From NCBI RefSeq assembly GCF_000511355.1, contig NC_023135.1:894371-958370 (forward strand): a DNA stretch of 64,000 nucleotides. Reading direction: 5' to 3'. Position numbers and translations under genes: made by a program. Under the pieces are notes generated by a model. The model searched no databases. It was not told the DNA's origin and worked only from the letters and a program-made list of their open reading frames with translations. Below, piece by piece: positions 40,781 through 49,495 of the stretch; the stretch's first letter is position 1; every line of letters starts with the position of its first letter. This stretch comes from Leisingera methylohalidivorans DSM 14336 (GTDB taxonomy: Bacteria > Pseudomonadota > Alphaproteobacteria > Rhodobacterales > Rhodobacteraceae).

Positions 40781-41182
40781 CTAGACCTTGGCGGTCAGGG
40801 TTCCGGCCTGCAGCAGCTTTTGAAACTTGGGGCATTCCAGATGGCTGGGCGCCGGGCAGTCCGCCACATGGCGCAGCGCATCGCGCAGGGCCGACAGCTC
40901 GCGGATCTGCACCTCCAGCGCATCAGCGCGGGCGTGCAGCTGGCCGCGCGGCAGATCCGGCTGGCCGTCCTTGCCGAACAGGCCGGCAATTTCCTGCAGC
41001 GAAAACCCGGCCGCCTTGCCCAGTGTGATCAGCGACAGCTGCAGCAGCGTCTCTCGCCCGAACTGCCGCCGCAGCCCGTTGCGCCCGATTGAGGTGATCA
41101 GCCCGATTTTCTCGTAGTACCGCAGCGCCGAGGCGGCCACGCCGGAACGCTCCGCGACCTCGCCGATATCCAGAAGTTTCAT
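40781..41182 (-). CDS. MerR-family transcriptional regulator
   Basis: A 133-residue regulator. The winged HTH (residues 3-40: LDIGEVAERSGVAASALRYYEKIGLI) is followed by NGLRRQFGRETLLQLSLITLGKAAGFS and a dimer helix (ADALEVQIRELSALRDAL). The C-terminus has two Cys (CPAPSHLECPKFQ) as in metal- or redox-sensing members, but not the CxxxxxC spacing of CueR. The ATG at 41182 is clear; the 61 codons open upstream have no MerR similarity. The start overlaps one of two similar operator-like elements (41184-41209). Divergent DUF2938 gene is the probable target. Confidence 0.85.
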   Translation of the reverse strand: MKLLDIGEVAERSGVAASALRYYEKIGLITSIGRNGLRRQFGRETLLQLSLITLGKAAGFSLQEIAGLFGKDGQPDLPRGQLHARADALEVQIRELSALRDALRHVADCPAPSHLECPKFQKLLQAGTLTAKV

Positions 41183-41183
41183 C

Positions 41184-41209
41184 CTTGACCTCAAGCCGGA
41201 TTGAACAGG
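41184..41209 (+). promoter_or_regulatory. MerR-type operator/promoter element, copy 1 (adjacent to merR start)
   Basis: TTGACC (41185-41190) followed by TCAAGCCGGATTGA, a short dyad (TCAA/TTGA). Twenty of 26 positions equal copy 2 at 41371-41396, including the TTGAC box and central AAGCCGG. It covers the GAGG ribosome-binding site of merR, so regulator binding could repress its own synthesis. Inferred. Confidence 0.5.
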
Positions 41210-41370
41210 CAGGCTGCCAGACCTGCGCCGGCAGGGCAAGGAGGTTCCTGAGCAACCGGCCGGCCTGGCGCTCTGAAACCGCGCAACACGCCTTGCAGCT
41301 TTTGCGCTTGGTGCGGCGGAACGCCAAGGCAGGTGCCGCAGCAGATTGCGGCGGCCGGGCTGCAAACCGG

Positions 41371-41396
41371 TCTTGACTTGAAGCCGGGTTGAAGTT
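41371..41396 (+). promoter_or_regulatory. MerR-type operator/promoter element, copy 2 (upstream of DUF2938)
   Basis: TTGACT (41372-41377), a 19-bp spacer with ACTT/AAGT dyad ends, then TACGCC as a weak -10. Long (19-bp) spacers are the hallmark of MerR-activated promoters. It lies about 50 bp ahead of the DUF2938 start. Confidence 0.55.
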
Positions 41397-41448
41397 GTAC
41401 GCCAGCTCCGGACTCACCGTGCGAACAAAGGAAAAGGCAGAACGTCCT

Positions 41449-41937
41449 ATGGTAGATGAACTTATTTTCAAGGCGGTCCTGGCCGGGACCGGGGCAACGG
41501 TTTTCATGGACTTGGCAGCACTGGCCCAGAAACGGCTTCTGTCCCTGCAGTCTCTGGACTATGCGATGGTCGGCCGGTGGCTTTGCCATGCTGTCAGGGG
41601 GCGCTTCATTCACCGGCCCATCACGGCGAGCCGCGCCGTTGCCGGCGAGCGGCTGATCGGCTGGGCCGCGCATTACCTGACCGGCATCCTGTTTGCAGCG
41701 GCGTTTCTGGCGGTCCTCGGCGAGGAGTGGCTAAATAACCCCAGCCTGTGGCCGGCACTGGCGTTTGGCGCCCTGACTTTGTGCGCGCCATTCCTGATCC
41801 TTCAACCTGGCATCGGAGCAGGGATCGCTGCGCGGCGGACACCGGCCCCGAACACGGCCCGGCTGAAAAGCTTGGCAACGCATCTCACCTTCGGAGCGGG
41901 GCTTTGGGTGTCGGCGCACGGCCTTTCACTGCTGTAG
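41449..41937 (+). CDS. DUF2938 membrane protein
   Basis: A 162-residue integral membrane protein with about four helices (residues 5-25, 70-90, 98-118, 140-160). FKAVLAGTGATVFMDLAALAQ, ITASRAVAGERLIGWAAHYLTG and PFLILQPGIGAGIAA are typical of DUF2938. Function unknown. Its divergent MerR neighbour and long-spacer promoter suggest induction by a metal, drug or oxidant, so a stress or transport role is possible. ATG 41449 chosen; upstream 20 codons cover the promoter. Confidence 0.82.
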   Translation: MVDELIFKAVLAGTGATVFMDLAALAQKRLLSLQSLDYAMVGRWLCHAVRGRFIHRPITASRAVAGERLIGWAAHYLTGILFAAAFLAVLGEEWLNNPSLWPALAFGALTLCAPFLILQPGIGAGIAARRTPAPNTARLKSLATHLTFGAGLWVSAHGLSLL

Positions 41938-41991
41938 CACCTGCATGCGGCCGCCCCGCGGCGCGTGCGGGAACGGATCCGGCAAAAACAA

Positions 41992-42015
41992 AAAGCCCCG
42001 CAATCGCGGGGCTTT
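41992..42015. terminator. Bidirectional terminator between DUF2938 and prs
   Basis: AAAGCCCCGC-AATC-GCGGGGCTTT, a perfect 10-bp stem with a 4-nt loop. On the minus strand it is followed by a T-rich run (complement of ACAAAAACAAAAA), so it is the prs terminator and may also stop readthrough from DUF2938. Confidence 0.9.
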
Positions 42016-42039
42016 CATCAATTCCGGGCAACAGCTGCC

Positions 42040-43062
42040 TCAGCTGCCGTTAAAGGTCAGGCTCTCGTAGATCGGCACCAATGTCTTGTCCTCGAACAGC
42101 GACGACACGGAAGTGCCGTGCCAGATGTTCAGGATCGCCTGGGTGAACAGCGGCGCGGTCGGCAGGATGCGGATATTGGGCGCGGCGGCGACGGCCTCGG
42201 TCGGCTGGATCGAGTCGGTCAGCACCAGCGACTTCATCACCGAGTTGGTCACCCGCTCCACCGCCGGGCCGCTCATCACGCCGTGGGTGATATAGGCGTG
42301 CACCTCCTTGGCGCCGTTGTCCAGCAGCACCTGCGCCGCCTTGCACAGCGTGCCGGCGGTGTCGCACATGTCGTCGATGATCAGGCAGATCTTGTCCTTC
42401 ACATCGCCGATCACGGTCATCTCGGCCACTTCGCCGGCCTTCTCGCGGCGCTTGTCGACGATCGACAGCGGCGCGTTGATCCGCTTCGCCAGCTCGCGGG
42501 CCCGGGCCACGCCGCCCACGTCGGGCGACACCACCATCAGCTCGTCCATGTTGTCCTTGAACTGGTTTTTCACATCCAGCGCAAAGATCGGCGAGGCATA
42601 AAGGTTGTCCACCGGGATATCGAAGAAGCCCTGGATCTGGGCCGCGTGCAGGTCCATGGTCAGCACCCGCTCAATGCCCGCGCCGGTCAGCATATTGGCC
42701 ACCAGCTTGGCCGAGATCGGCGTGCGCGCCTTGGTGCGGCGGTCCTGGCGGGCATAGCCGAAGTACGGAATGACAGCCGTAATACGCTGGGCCGAGGACC
42801 GGCGCAGCGCATCGGCGATGATCAGCAGCTCCATCAGGTTGTCATTGGCCGGGTTCGAGGTCGGCTGGATGATGAACATGTCCTCGCCGCGGACGTTCTC
42901 ATAGACTTCGACGAAGATCTCGCCGTCATTGAACCGCTCGACGCGGGCATCCACCAGCCCCTGGTCGACACCGCGGTGCAGGCTCATACGGCGGCTGATG
43001 GCTTGGGCAAGAGGAAGGTTGGCGTTCCCAGCGATAAGCTTGGGTTCGTTCAAAGTCGGCAT
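42040..43062 (-). CDS. prs: Ribose-phosphate pyrophosphokinase
   Basis: A 340-residue enzyme that makes PRPP from ribose 5-phosphate and ATP for purine, pyrimidine, His, Trp and NAD synthesis. [39 protein letters not shown] (catalytic flexible loop region), [18 protein letters not shown] (metal/PRPP binding), and [13 protein letters not shown] (PRPP loop) are intact. Length is normal for alphaproteobacteria, which carry an extended N-terminus. Only 107 bp separate it from the divergent isomerase gene. Confidence 0.97.
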   Translation of the reverse strand: MPTLNEPKLIAGNANLPLAQAISRRMSLHRGVDQGLVDARVERFNDGEIFVEVYENVRGEDMFIIQPTSNPANDNLMELLIIADALRRSSAQRITAVIPYFGYARQDRRTKARTPISAKLVANMLTGAGIERVLTMDLHAAQIQGFFDIPVDNLYASPIFALDVKNQFKDNMDELMVVSPDVGGVARARELAKRINAPLSIVDKRREKAGEVAEMTVIGDVKDKICLIIDDMCDTAGTLCKAAQVLLDNGAKEVHAYITHGVMSGPAVERVTNSVMKSLVLTDSIQPTEAVAAAPNIRILPTAPLFTQAILNIWHGTSVSSLFEDKTLVPIYESLTFNGS

Positions 43063-43169
43063 TGGCTGATATCCCCAGGCAGCAATGGCAATGTGTCAGA
43101 TTCGTGATATTGAACCCCGCTTATCATGCACTTACCCTCACGCAAAGTTCTAAGCGGGAGATACAGCCT

Positions 43170-43772
43170 ATGGCAGCGTTCGATTACTACTTCTCAACCC
43201 TGTCGCCCTTTGCCTATCTGGCCGGCACACGGCCGTGGGAGATTGCCGCCCGCCACGGCGCAGGGGTGACTTGCAAACCTTTGGACATCCTGGCGCTGTT
43301 TGCGCGCACCGGCGGCACGCCTCCGGGCGAGCGTCATCCGTCGCGCCAGGAATACCGCCTGATTGAGCTGGAGCGGCAGGCGGCCAGGCTTGGCATGCCC
43401 ATCAATCTGAAACCGGCGCATTGGCCCGCCAATCCCGCGCCCTCCTCCTACGCCATCATCGCCGCGCAAAATGCAGGCGGCGGCAACATGGGGCAATTGG
43501 TGCAGTCGATCCTGCGCGCCTGCTGGGCCGAGGACAAGGACATCGCCGGGGACGCGGTGATCCGCGACTGCCTCGACGGCGCCGGCTTCGACCCGGCGCT
43601 GGCTGACAGCGGTCTCCTGGCCGGCGCGGAGACCTATGCGCAGAACCTCGAGGATGCGGTCAAGGCCGGCGTGTTCGGCTCACCGTTCTGGGTGACTGCG
43701 GAAGGGGCGAGGTTCTGGGGTCAGGACCGGCTCGGCGACCTGGACGCGCATCTGGCGGGGCAGGCCGCGTGA
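43170..43772 (+). CDS. 2-hydroxychromene-2-carboxylate isomerase / DsbA-fold protein (first copy)
   Basis: A 200-residue thioredoxin-fold (kappa-GST-like) protein. FDYYFSTLSPFAYLAGTRPW places Ser in the glutathione-activating position, LKPAHWPANPAPSSYA and GVFGSPFWVTAEGARFWGQDRL are the standard HCCA isomerase motifs. In family members it isomerises a naphthalene-degradation intermediate with glutathione; here no catabolic cluster exists, so the real substrate is unclear. ATG 43170 follows GCGGGAG. It overlaps the next gene by GTGA. Confidence 0.85.
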   Translation: MAAFDYYFSTLSPFAYLAGTRPWEIAARHGAGVTCKPLDILALFARTGGTPPGERHPSRQEYRLIELERQAARLGMPINLKPAHWPANPAPSSYAIIAAQNAGGGNMGQLVQSILRACWAEDKDIAGDAVIRDCLDGAGFDPALADSGLLAGAETYAQNLEDAVKAGVFGSPFWVTAEGARFWGQDRLGDLDAHLAGQAA

Positions 43773-44581
43773 CAGCCGGCGGTCCGGACAGGCCCGGGGG
43801 GGTCTTCTCGCGCAGCTTCGGCCATGGGCCGCGCAATGTGCTGGCGGTGCATTGCTCGCTGGCCCATTCCGGCGCCTGGCGCCGCCTGGCCGGGGAGATG
43901 GCTGAGGACATCACCCTCACCGCTTTCGACATGCTCAGCCACGGGCGCAGCCCGGACTGGGACGGCACCGGCAATTATCAGCTGCTGAACGCTGACGCGG
44001 GCCTTGCCTTGCTGGACCGGCCGGCGGATCTGATCGGGCATTCCTTCGGCGCCACCGTGGCCCTGCGGATGGCGATGGCCAGACCGCATCTGGTGCGCAG
44101 TTTGACGCTGATCGAACCGGTGCTGTTTGCCGTCGCCAAATCCGATGCTCCGGCGGCCTTTGCCGCCTTGGAGGCCGCCAGCCGGCCCATCGAAGCGGCC
44201 TGGGCGGCGGCGGATCTCGCGCTGACGGCGCGGCTGTTCAACCGGATGTGGGGCGCGGGAGAGCCGAAGTGGCCCGACATGCCCGAACAGGCTCGTGCCG
44301 CGATGGTGCGCGCAATCCCCGTGGTTCCGGCCTGCTACCCGACGCTTTACGATGATGCCAACGGCACCCTGGCGCCAGGCGCGCTGGATCCTGTTGCCAT
44401 GCCTGTGCTGCTGCTTCACGGCAGTGAAAGCCCGGCCGTGATCGGCGCCATTGTCAGCGGGTTCAGCCGCCGTCTGGCCAATGCCCGCGCGCTGTCCGTG
44501 CCGGGCGCGGGCCATATGCTGCCGGTGACCCATGCCGCTGAAACAGCGCAGCTGCTGCGCGGCTTCTGGGGCCCTGCCTGA
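43769..44581 (+). CDS. Alpha/beta-hydrolase
   Basis: A 270-residue cytosolic alpha/beta-hydrolase. VLAVHCSLAHSGAWRRLA holds the oxyanion region, DLIGHSFGATVALRMA contains the nucleophile GHSFG, a probable Asp lies in LLLHGSESPAV or nearby, and the catalytic His in VPGAGHMLPVTH. The GTG start overlaps the stop of the upstream isomerase (GTGA) so both are co-translated. Esterase or C-C hydrolase for the isomerase product would fit, but this is inference. Confidence 0.85.
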   Translation: MTAGGPDRPGGVFSRSFGHGPRNVLAVHCSLAHSGAWRRLAGEMAEDITLTAFDMLSHGRSPDWDGTGNYQLLNADAGLALLDRPADLIGHSFGATVALRMAMARPHLVRSLTLIEPVLFAVAKSDAPAAFAALEAASRPIEAAWAAADLALTARLFNRMWGAGEPKWPDMPEQARAAMVRAIPVVPACYPTLYDDANGTLAPGALDPVAMPVLLLHGSESPAVIGAIVSGFSRRLANARALSVPGAGHMLPVTHAAETAQLLRGFWGPA

Positions 44582-44681
44582 CGGTCAGCCGGGGGGCGGC
44601 CAGACGGGCAGCCTGCCGCTTTGGAATATCCGCCGTCTGCCGCTAAACTGCAGCGCAGGGAACAAGCGGCAGGAGGGATAC

Positions 44682-45275
44682 ATGCCTGAACTGGATTTCT
44701 GGTATTCGATCGGCAGCACTTACAGCTACCTGACGGTGATGCGGATCACGGATGCGGCCGCCCGGGCCGGCGTGTCCGTGCGCTGGCGCCCGTTCAACGT
44801 GCGCCACGTGATGACGGTGCAGAACAACATCCCCTTCAAGGACAAGCCGGAAAAGACCGCCTATATGTGGCGCGACATCGAACGCCGGGCGCAGCGTTAC
44901 GGGTTTCATCCCAGGCTGCCGGCGCCTTACCCGCTGGCGGAGCTGGTGCTGGCCAATCAGGTGGCCGCCCTGGGCGCCGCCGAGGGCTGGGGCCAGGCCT
45001 ATACCCAGGCCGCCTACCGCTGCTGGTTCGAGGCCGGCCAGCCGGCCGGGGCGGACCCGAATCTCACCGCCAGCCTGGAGGCCGCGGGCCAGGACCCCGC
45101 CCGCGCGGTCGCCGAAGCGCAATCGGATCCGGTTGTGCAGGCGCTGGCAAAGGCAACAGAGGAGGCGATGGCACTGGGCATTTTCGGCGCCCCCAGCTTT
45201 GCCGTCAGCGGCGAAATCTTCTGGGGCGACGACCGGCTGGAGGACGCGCTGCTCTGGGCACAGGAACGCAGCTGA
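44682..45275 (+). CDS. 2-hydroxychromene-2-carboxylate isomerase / DsbA-fold protein (second copy)
   Basis: A 197-residue paralogue of the protein at 43170, though clearly distinct in sequence. LDFWYSIGSTYSYLTVMRI has the catalytic Ser region, RWRPFNVRHVM, KTAYMWRDIERRAQRYG and GIFGAPSFAVSGEIFWGDDR complete the family pattern. ATG 44682 follows AGGAGGG. Together with the hydrolase and the first copy it forms an unusual cluster of two isomerases and a hydrolase. Confidence 0.87.
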   Translation: MPELDFWYSIGSTYSYLTVMRITDAAARAGVSVRWRPFNVRHVMTVQNNIPFKDKPEKTAYMWRDIERRAQRYGFHPRLPAPYPLAELVLANQVAALGAAEGWGQAYTQAAYRCWFEAGQPAGADPNLTASLEAAGQDPARAVAEAQSDPVVQALAKATEEAMALGIFGAPSFAVSGEIFWGDDRLEDALLWAQERS

Positions 45276-45356
45276 TCTGATCCGGGCAGCATCTTTCCGG
45301 CTGCAAATACCCCGGCGGAGGCCCGTCAGGGCCGGGGGGCAGCGCCCCCAACAGCC

Positions 45357-46391
45357 TCAGAGCAGCGACAGAAACGCCCGGATATCCTCTTCCGGCACCG
45401 ACCAGTCGCAGACAAACCGGGCGGTGACCGGCTCATGCTCCGGGCCTTGCAGCTGCCCCTCCCACAGGTGATAGGCGGCACCCGCCGCAAACAGCCGCTG
45501 GTGGGTGCTGCGGGGCAGGGCGGCAAAGATCATGTTGGCCTGCGGCGGATGGGTGAACCGGGCGCCTGCCGCCTGCAGCCCTTCGGCCAGCATCGCGCAT
45601 TTGCTGTTGGCCGCGCGGGCATTGTCCAGCCACAGACCGTCCGTCAGATAGGCCAGCATCTGCGCCGACAGGTAGCGGTGCTTGGAAAACAGATGCGCGC
45701 CGCGCTTGCGGCGGTATTCGAATTCCTGCGCATGGGCCGGGTCAAAGAAGATCACCGCCTCAACCCCCAGGCAGCCGTTCTTGGTGCCGCCAAAGGACAC
45801 CGCGTCGACGCCCGCCTTCCAGGTCATCTCGGCCGGCGTGCAGCCCAGCGACACCAGCGCATTGGCAAACCGCGCGCCGTCCATATGCACCGGCAGGCCA
45901 TAGTCCCGCGCCACCGCGCCGAGCCCGGCCAGCTCCTCGACCGAATAGACGGTGCCGAATTCAGTGACCTGCGACAGCGACACCGGCCCGCGCTTGGGCC
46001 CATGCACGCCGCGGTTTTCCTCACCCTCAAGGGCGGCGCGAAGATCCTGAGCGGTCATCTTGTCGGCGTCGCAGACAGGGGTCAGCTTGGCGCCGCCGCT
46101 AAAGAACTCCGGCCCGTTGCATTCATCCACGTTGATATGGGCCTGCCGGGTGCAGAACATCGTCTGCCAGGGCTGGCACAGCACCGACAGGGCCAGCACA
46201 TTGGCCGCGGTGCCGGTCGCCACCAGATAGACCGCCGCCTCCGGCGCCTCGAATATTTCGCGGATCCGGGCGGTGACCTGCTCCATTTCCGCATCCGCGC
46301 CATAGCCCATGGCATAGCCCTGGTTGGCCGCGGCCAGGGCCTCCAGGATCTGCGGCGGCACCGGGCCGGAATTGTCAGAGGCGAAATGCAT
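45357..46391 (-). CDS. ltaE: Low-specificity L-threonine aldolase
   Basis: A 344-residue fold-type I PLP enzyme that cleaves threonine or allo-threonine to glycine and acetaldehyde. FASDNSGPVPPQILEAL, VATGTAANVLALS (phosphate loop), HMDGARFANALVSLG (Asp for pyridine N) and SFGGTKNGCLGVEAV with the Schiff-base Lys are present. Single gene between the second isomerase and the convergent/adjacent ycgN gene. Confidence 0.92.
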   Translation of the reverse strand: MHFASDNSGPVPPQILEALAAANQGYAMGYGADAEMEQVTARIREIFEAPEAAVYLVATGTAANVLALSVLCQPWQTMFCTRQAHINVDECNGPEFFSGGAKLTPVCDADKMTAQDLRAALEGEENRGVHGPKRGPVSLSQVTEFGTVYSVEELAGLGAVARDYGLPVHMDGARFANALVSLGCTPAEMTWKAGVDAVSFGGTKNGCLGVEAVIFFDPAHAQEFEYRRKRGAHLFSKHRYLSAQMLAYLTDGLWLDNARAANSKCAMLAEGLQAAGARFTHPPQANMIFAALPRSTHQRLFAAGAAYHLWEGQLQGPEHEPVTARFVCDWSVPEEDIRAFLSLL

Positions 46392-46427
46392 GGCGGAAGC
46401 TCCTTGCGTGAATGGACAGATCAGGGA

Positions 46428-46907
46428 TCAGGTGGGTTCTTCGATAATGTGGTCTTCCCACTCGTCTTCGGAAATCTCGAACTCGGACACGGTCCAGCCG
46501 CGCACCGACACTCCGGCTTCATGCACGCTGTCGGGGGTGCCGGTCAGCAGCGGGTGCCATTCCGGCAGCGGGTTGCCCTGCCACAGCAGCCGGTAGGCGC
46601 AGGTTTCCGGCATCCAATAGGCGTGGGTATCCAGGTTGTCCGGCTTCAGCACGATGCATTCCGGCACGAACTGGTGGCGGATCGGATACTGGCAGCAGCG
46701 GCAGCTCTCGTCATCCAGCAGGCGGCAGGCGACCCGGGTCAGCGCCACTTCGCCGCTCTCCTCGTCCTCCAGCTTGTTCAGGCAGCATTTGCCGCAGCCG
46801 TCGCACAGCGCTTCCCATTCCTTCTGGCTCAGCTTGTCCAGCGGCTTCTTCTCCCAGAAGCGCTTGCCCAGACCCGAGCGGTCGATCACGTCCTTGGCCG
46901 GCTTCAT
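46428..46907 (-). CDS. YcgN-family cysteine-cluster protein (UPF0260)
   Basis: A 159-residue cytosolic protein with seven or more Cys in CDGCGKCCLNKL, CRLLDDESCRCCQYP and ETCAYRLLW, a likely metal (Fe-S or zinc) cluster of the CxxCxxxCC type. MKPAKDVIDRSGLGKRFWE begins at 46907; the longer open frame is inside ribF. The ATG overlaps the ribF stop (ATGA), suggesting coupling with flavin metabolism. Function unknown. Confidence 0.9.
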   Translation of the reverse strand: MKPAKDVIDRSGLGKRFWEKKPLDKLSQKEWEALCDGCGKCCLNKLEDEESGEVALTRVACRLLDDESCRCCQYPIRHQFVPECIVLKPDNLDTHAYWMPETCAYRLLWQGNPLPEWHPLLTGTPDSVHEAGVSVRGWTVSEFEISEDEWEDHIIEEPT

Positions 46908-47836
46908 AGCGCCACCAGGATTTCGCGGGCGGTGCTGCAATCCGCGTCCATCTGTTCGATCAGCGCCTCCAGCCCGTCGAATTTCAGCTCGGGCCGCAAA
47001 AAGGCCACCAGCGCAACCGACAGCGTCGCGCCATAAAGATCGCCGGAGAAATCAAACAGAAAAGTCTCGATATTGGGCACCTCGCCGTCAAACATCGGCC
47101 GCACCCCGACCGAGGCCGCGCCCAGATAGCTGCCGGTATGCGGACCGTCCAGCACATCCACCAGCACCGCATAGACCCCGAACCGCGGCTGATGCAGCCC
47201 TTCGATCGACATGTTCGCCGTCGGGAAACCCAGTTCCCGCCCGCGCTGCTCGCCGCCGATCACCACGCCTTCGATGCGGTGCCAATGGCCCAGCATTTCC
47301 TTGGCATCCGCAGGCCGGCCTTCGCTCAGCGCGTTGCGGATCGCGGTCGAGGAGACCGCGTGCTCGGAATATTCCATCAGCGGCGCAATGGTGACGCCAA
47401 AGCCGTACTGTTCGCCGAACCGCTTCAAGTCTCCGGCGTCGCCCGCACGGCCCTTGCCGAAACAGAAATCGGCGCCCACCACCACATGCGCCAGCCCCAG
47501 CCCCTTGGCGATCACGTCGCGGGCGAACTCCTCGGGCGTCAGGCTCGACAGCGCAGTGTTGAAATTCAGCTCATAAAGCCGCTCCACCCCCAGCTTCTCC
47601 AGCCGGTGCGCTCTGGTATCCGGCCGCATCAGCCGGAAGGGCGGCGCATCGGGCGCAAAATACTCGCGCGGATGCGGCTCAAACGTCATCACCCCCAAGG
47701 GCGCGCCGGGGGCTGCCTTGCGGGCCAGCTCGATCACCGACTGATGGCCCTGATGCACGCCGTCGAAATTGCCGATGGCGACGGTGGCGCCCCGGTCCTG
47801 GTTTTCGACGAATTCATAATCTCTGACGATACGCAT
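46904..47836 (-). CDS. ribF: Bifunctional riboflavin kinase/FAD synthetase
   Basis: A 310-residue enzyme that makes FMN and then FAD. The N-terminal nucleotidyltransferase half has AIGNFDGVHQGHQ (residues 20-32) and VVGADFCFGKGRAGD; AVSSTAIRNALSEG is the ISST-type motif. The C-terminal kinase has RGRELGFPTANM and YLGAASVGVRPMFDG. Complete and standard in length. A terminator-poor upstream gap of about 150 bp separates it from the divergent orphan gene at 47993. Confidence 0.95.
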   Translation of the reverse strand: MRIVRDYEFVENQDRGATVAIGNFDGVHQGHQSVIELARKAAPGAPLGVMTFEPHPREYFAPDAPPFRLMRPDTRAHRLEKLGVERLYELNFNTALSSLTPEEFARDVIAKGLGLAHVVVGADFCFGKGRAGDAGDLKRFGEQYGFGVTIAPLMEYSEHAVSSTAIRNALSEGRPADAKEMLGHWHRIEGVVIGGEQRGRELGFPTANMSIEGLHQPRFGVYAVLVDVLDGPHTGSYLGAASVGVRPMFDGEVPNIETFLFDFSGDLYGATLSVALVAFLRPELKFDGLEALIEQMDADCSTAREILVAL

Positions 47837-47992
47837 GGCGCATCCGTACCCGCACCGCGCTGGCGGTTCAAGCGGCCAATGGCGGGGGCACTGCTGAGAC
47901 CGGCAGTCGCAAGGGCTCTGGAGGGGAACCGCTTTAAAAGCTTAGAACAGGCTGATTTCAGAAAAACACATCAGGTTCTAGGAGTTTGAATC

Positions 47993-48613
47993 TTGCGACT
48001 AAGAATTCTGGCCGCAATGGCAATGTACGCAACGCTGCTGACTCAGGCTCGGGCAGAGCTGACCGCCCAATTCACTGTGGGAGCAGGTACAAAGAACCTT
48101 GTCCTAATCAAGGCAATCGTCGTGTGCTCTCAGTATCCTGAACTGAATGCAAGGCGCCTCAGGGGGTTTCTGAAAGAAGCCACAGGGATCCGGACGGATT
48201 TTTTCATTCAGGATGGGCCATTCCAATTCCTCGACCCGGCTCCGAACAAGGAACGAGTTCAAAAAATGCTCCTGGTTGCTGCCGAACAGGAGCCAAGTCA
48301 GCTCGTCAAGGAATGCGTTCAGGAAACCGTACCGTTTGGCGAAAAGGTTTTCCGGCAAGCATCCGACACTTGGGCCAGAATCGGAAAACCACTGCCTGCC
48401 AATGTGCCAAACAGCAGTATTATGGGACCTGTGAAAACGTCCCGAAATTACTCCTATATCAATGATGACAGTGGCAAACGGGAATGGGTCATCGTAACTA
48501 TTGCATCAGAATTTTCAGGCTCGCCTTATGAAATCAATAATACAATGATTGGCCTTTTCGACCTGGACCATAAGGTTTGCCAGGGGAACAGGTTCTGTTT
48601 GGCGGAAGATTGA
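47993..48613 (+). CDS. Secreted orphan protein of unknown function
   Basis: A 206-residue protein with signal peptide (LRILAAMAMYATLLTQARAE) and no family I recognise. It is mixed alpha/beta with Cys in VCSQYPEL, KECVQETV, KVCQGNRFC, consistent with disulfides. TTG at 47993 is chosen because AGGAG is 8 bp upstream and the first Met would cut the signal peptide; a start at the internal ATG is possible. Base composition is clearly less GC-rich than in the neighbours, suggesting horizontal acquisition. Confidence 0.6.
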   Translation: MRLRILAAMAMYATLLTQARAELTAQFTVGAGTKNLVLIKAIVVCSQYPELNARRLRGFLKEATGIRTDFFIQDGPFQFLDPAPNKERVQKMLLVAAEQEPSQLVKECVQETVPFGEKVFRQASDTWARIGKPLPANVPNSSIMGPVKTSRNYSYINDDSGKREWVIVTIASEFSGSPYEINNTMIGLFDLDHKVCQGNRFCLAED

Positions 48614-49051
48614 GTGCTTAGGGCGCACGCTGCGGCCAGGTTTGACAATGTATGTGACTGCAGATTGAGCCGCACGTTCACAAGATGTTGCGCCCCCGCC
48701 GTACGCCCCTTTCACGCAATCCTCACCTGGCTCTGCCATACTCCCAAAAGATCGCGATCCCCCGCCATGGTCCCCGCGCGCGGGGCCATGATACAAGGCG
48801 CAGGCATCTGTGTGGCTGTCTGCGTATCCCCCGGAGACCGGCCCCGATAAAAAGGGGGTCGTTCAGGAACTCCTGACCGAGCAGGCCCCGCGGGGTCTGT
48901 CCACCTCCCCCCGGCGGCGCCGCCCCCCTTCACGGGATCAGCGCTCAAGGCATGAAACGGAACAGACCGGCAAAGCAAAACCGCCCGAGGCTTAACGCCC
49001 CCGGCGGCTGAACCTGCTGGAAAATCGCAGGCTGTGCAGGCGGCAGCCGCC
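48614..49051. other. Non-coding gap between orphan and MaoC genes
   Basis: 438 bp without a believable gene. It has short GC-rich inverted words (around 48775-48790 and 48880-48900) but no T-run terminator and no recognisable promoter. The compositional shift from AT-richer orphan gene to GC-rich flank occurs here. Confidence 0.4.
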
Positions 49052-49495
49052 TCAGTCGAACTTGCGCGAGGGTGCCATCACCATGGCTTCGCCGACCAGA
49101 ACCTTCTTGCCGTCCACCATGCAGCGGCACTCCAGCTTCACCCGGCGCTTGTCGATCACGATATCCGTCACCTCGACCTCTGCCAGCACCATGTCGCCGG
49201 GCCGCACCGGGGCCAGGAACTTCAGCGACTGGCTCATGTAGATGGTGCCATGGCCGGGCAGCTGCTCGCCGATCACCGCCGAAATCAGCCCCGCGGTCAG
49301 CATCCCATGGGCAATCCGCCCCTCAAAGATGGTGTCCTGCGCGTATTCATCATCCAGGTGCACCGGATTGCGGTCGGTCGAAACCTCGGCGAATTTCTCG
49401 ATGTCCTCATCGGTGATGGTTTTGCGCAGGTAACGCACCATTCCCATCTCGATGTCTTCGATGCAGATGGTTCCGCGCGGCATGTTGTCCAACAT
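49052..49495 (-). CDS. MaoC-like (R)-specific enoyl-CoA hydratase
   Basis: A 147-residue single hot-dog-fold hydratase. STDRNPVHLDDEYAQ holds the catalytic Asp and His of hydratase 2, preceded by RYLRKTITDEDIEKFAEV and followed by EGRIAHGMLTAGLISAVIGEQLPG (hydratase motif). PhaJ-type enzymes supply (R)-3-hydroxyacyl-CoA for polyhydroxyalkanoate, a likely role in this group but not shown here. Upstream is AT-rich with a TTGCGCAA palindrome (49561-49568). Confidence 0.85.
   Translation of the reverse strand: MLDNMPRGTICIEDIEMGMVRYLRKTITDEDIEKFAEVSTDRNPVHLDDEYAQDTIFEGRIAHGMLTAGLISAVIGEQLPGHGTIYMSQSLKFLAPVRPGDMVLAEVEVTDIVIDKRRVKLECRCMVDGKKVLVGEAMVMAPSRKFD

Noticed and set aside
41185..41376. 63-codon plus-strand frame between merR and DUF2938
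   Set aside because: It starts inside operator copy 1 without a ribosome-binding site and has no similarity I recognise.
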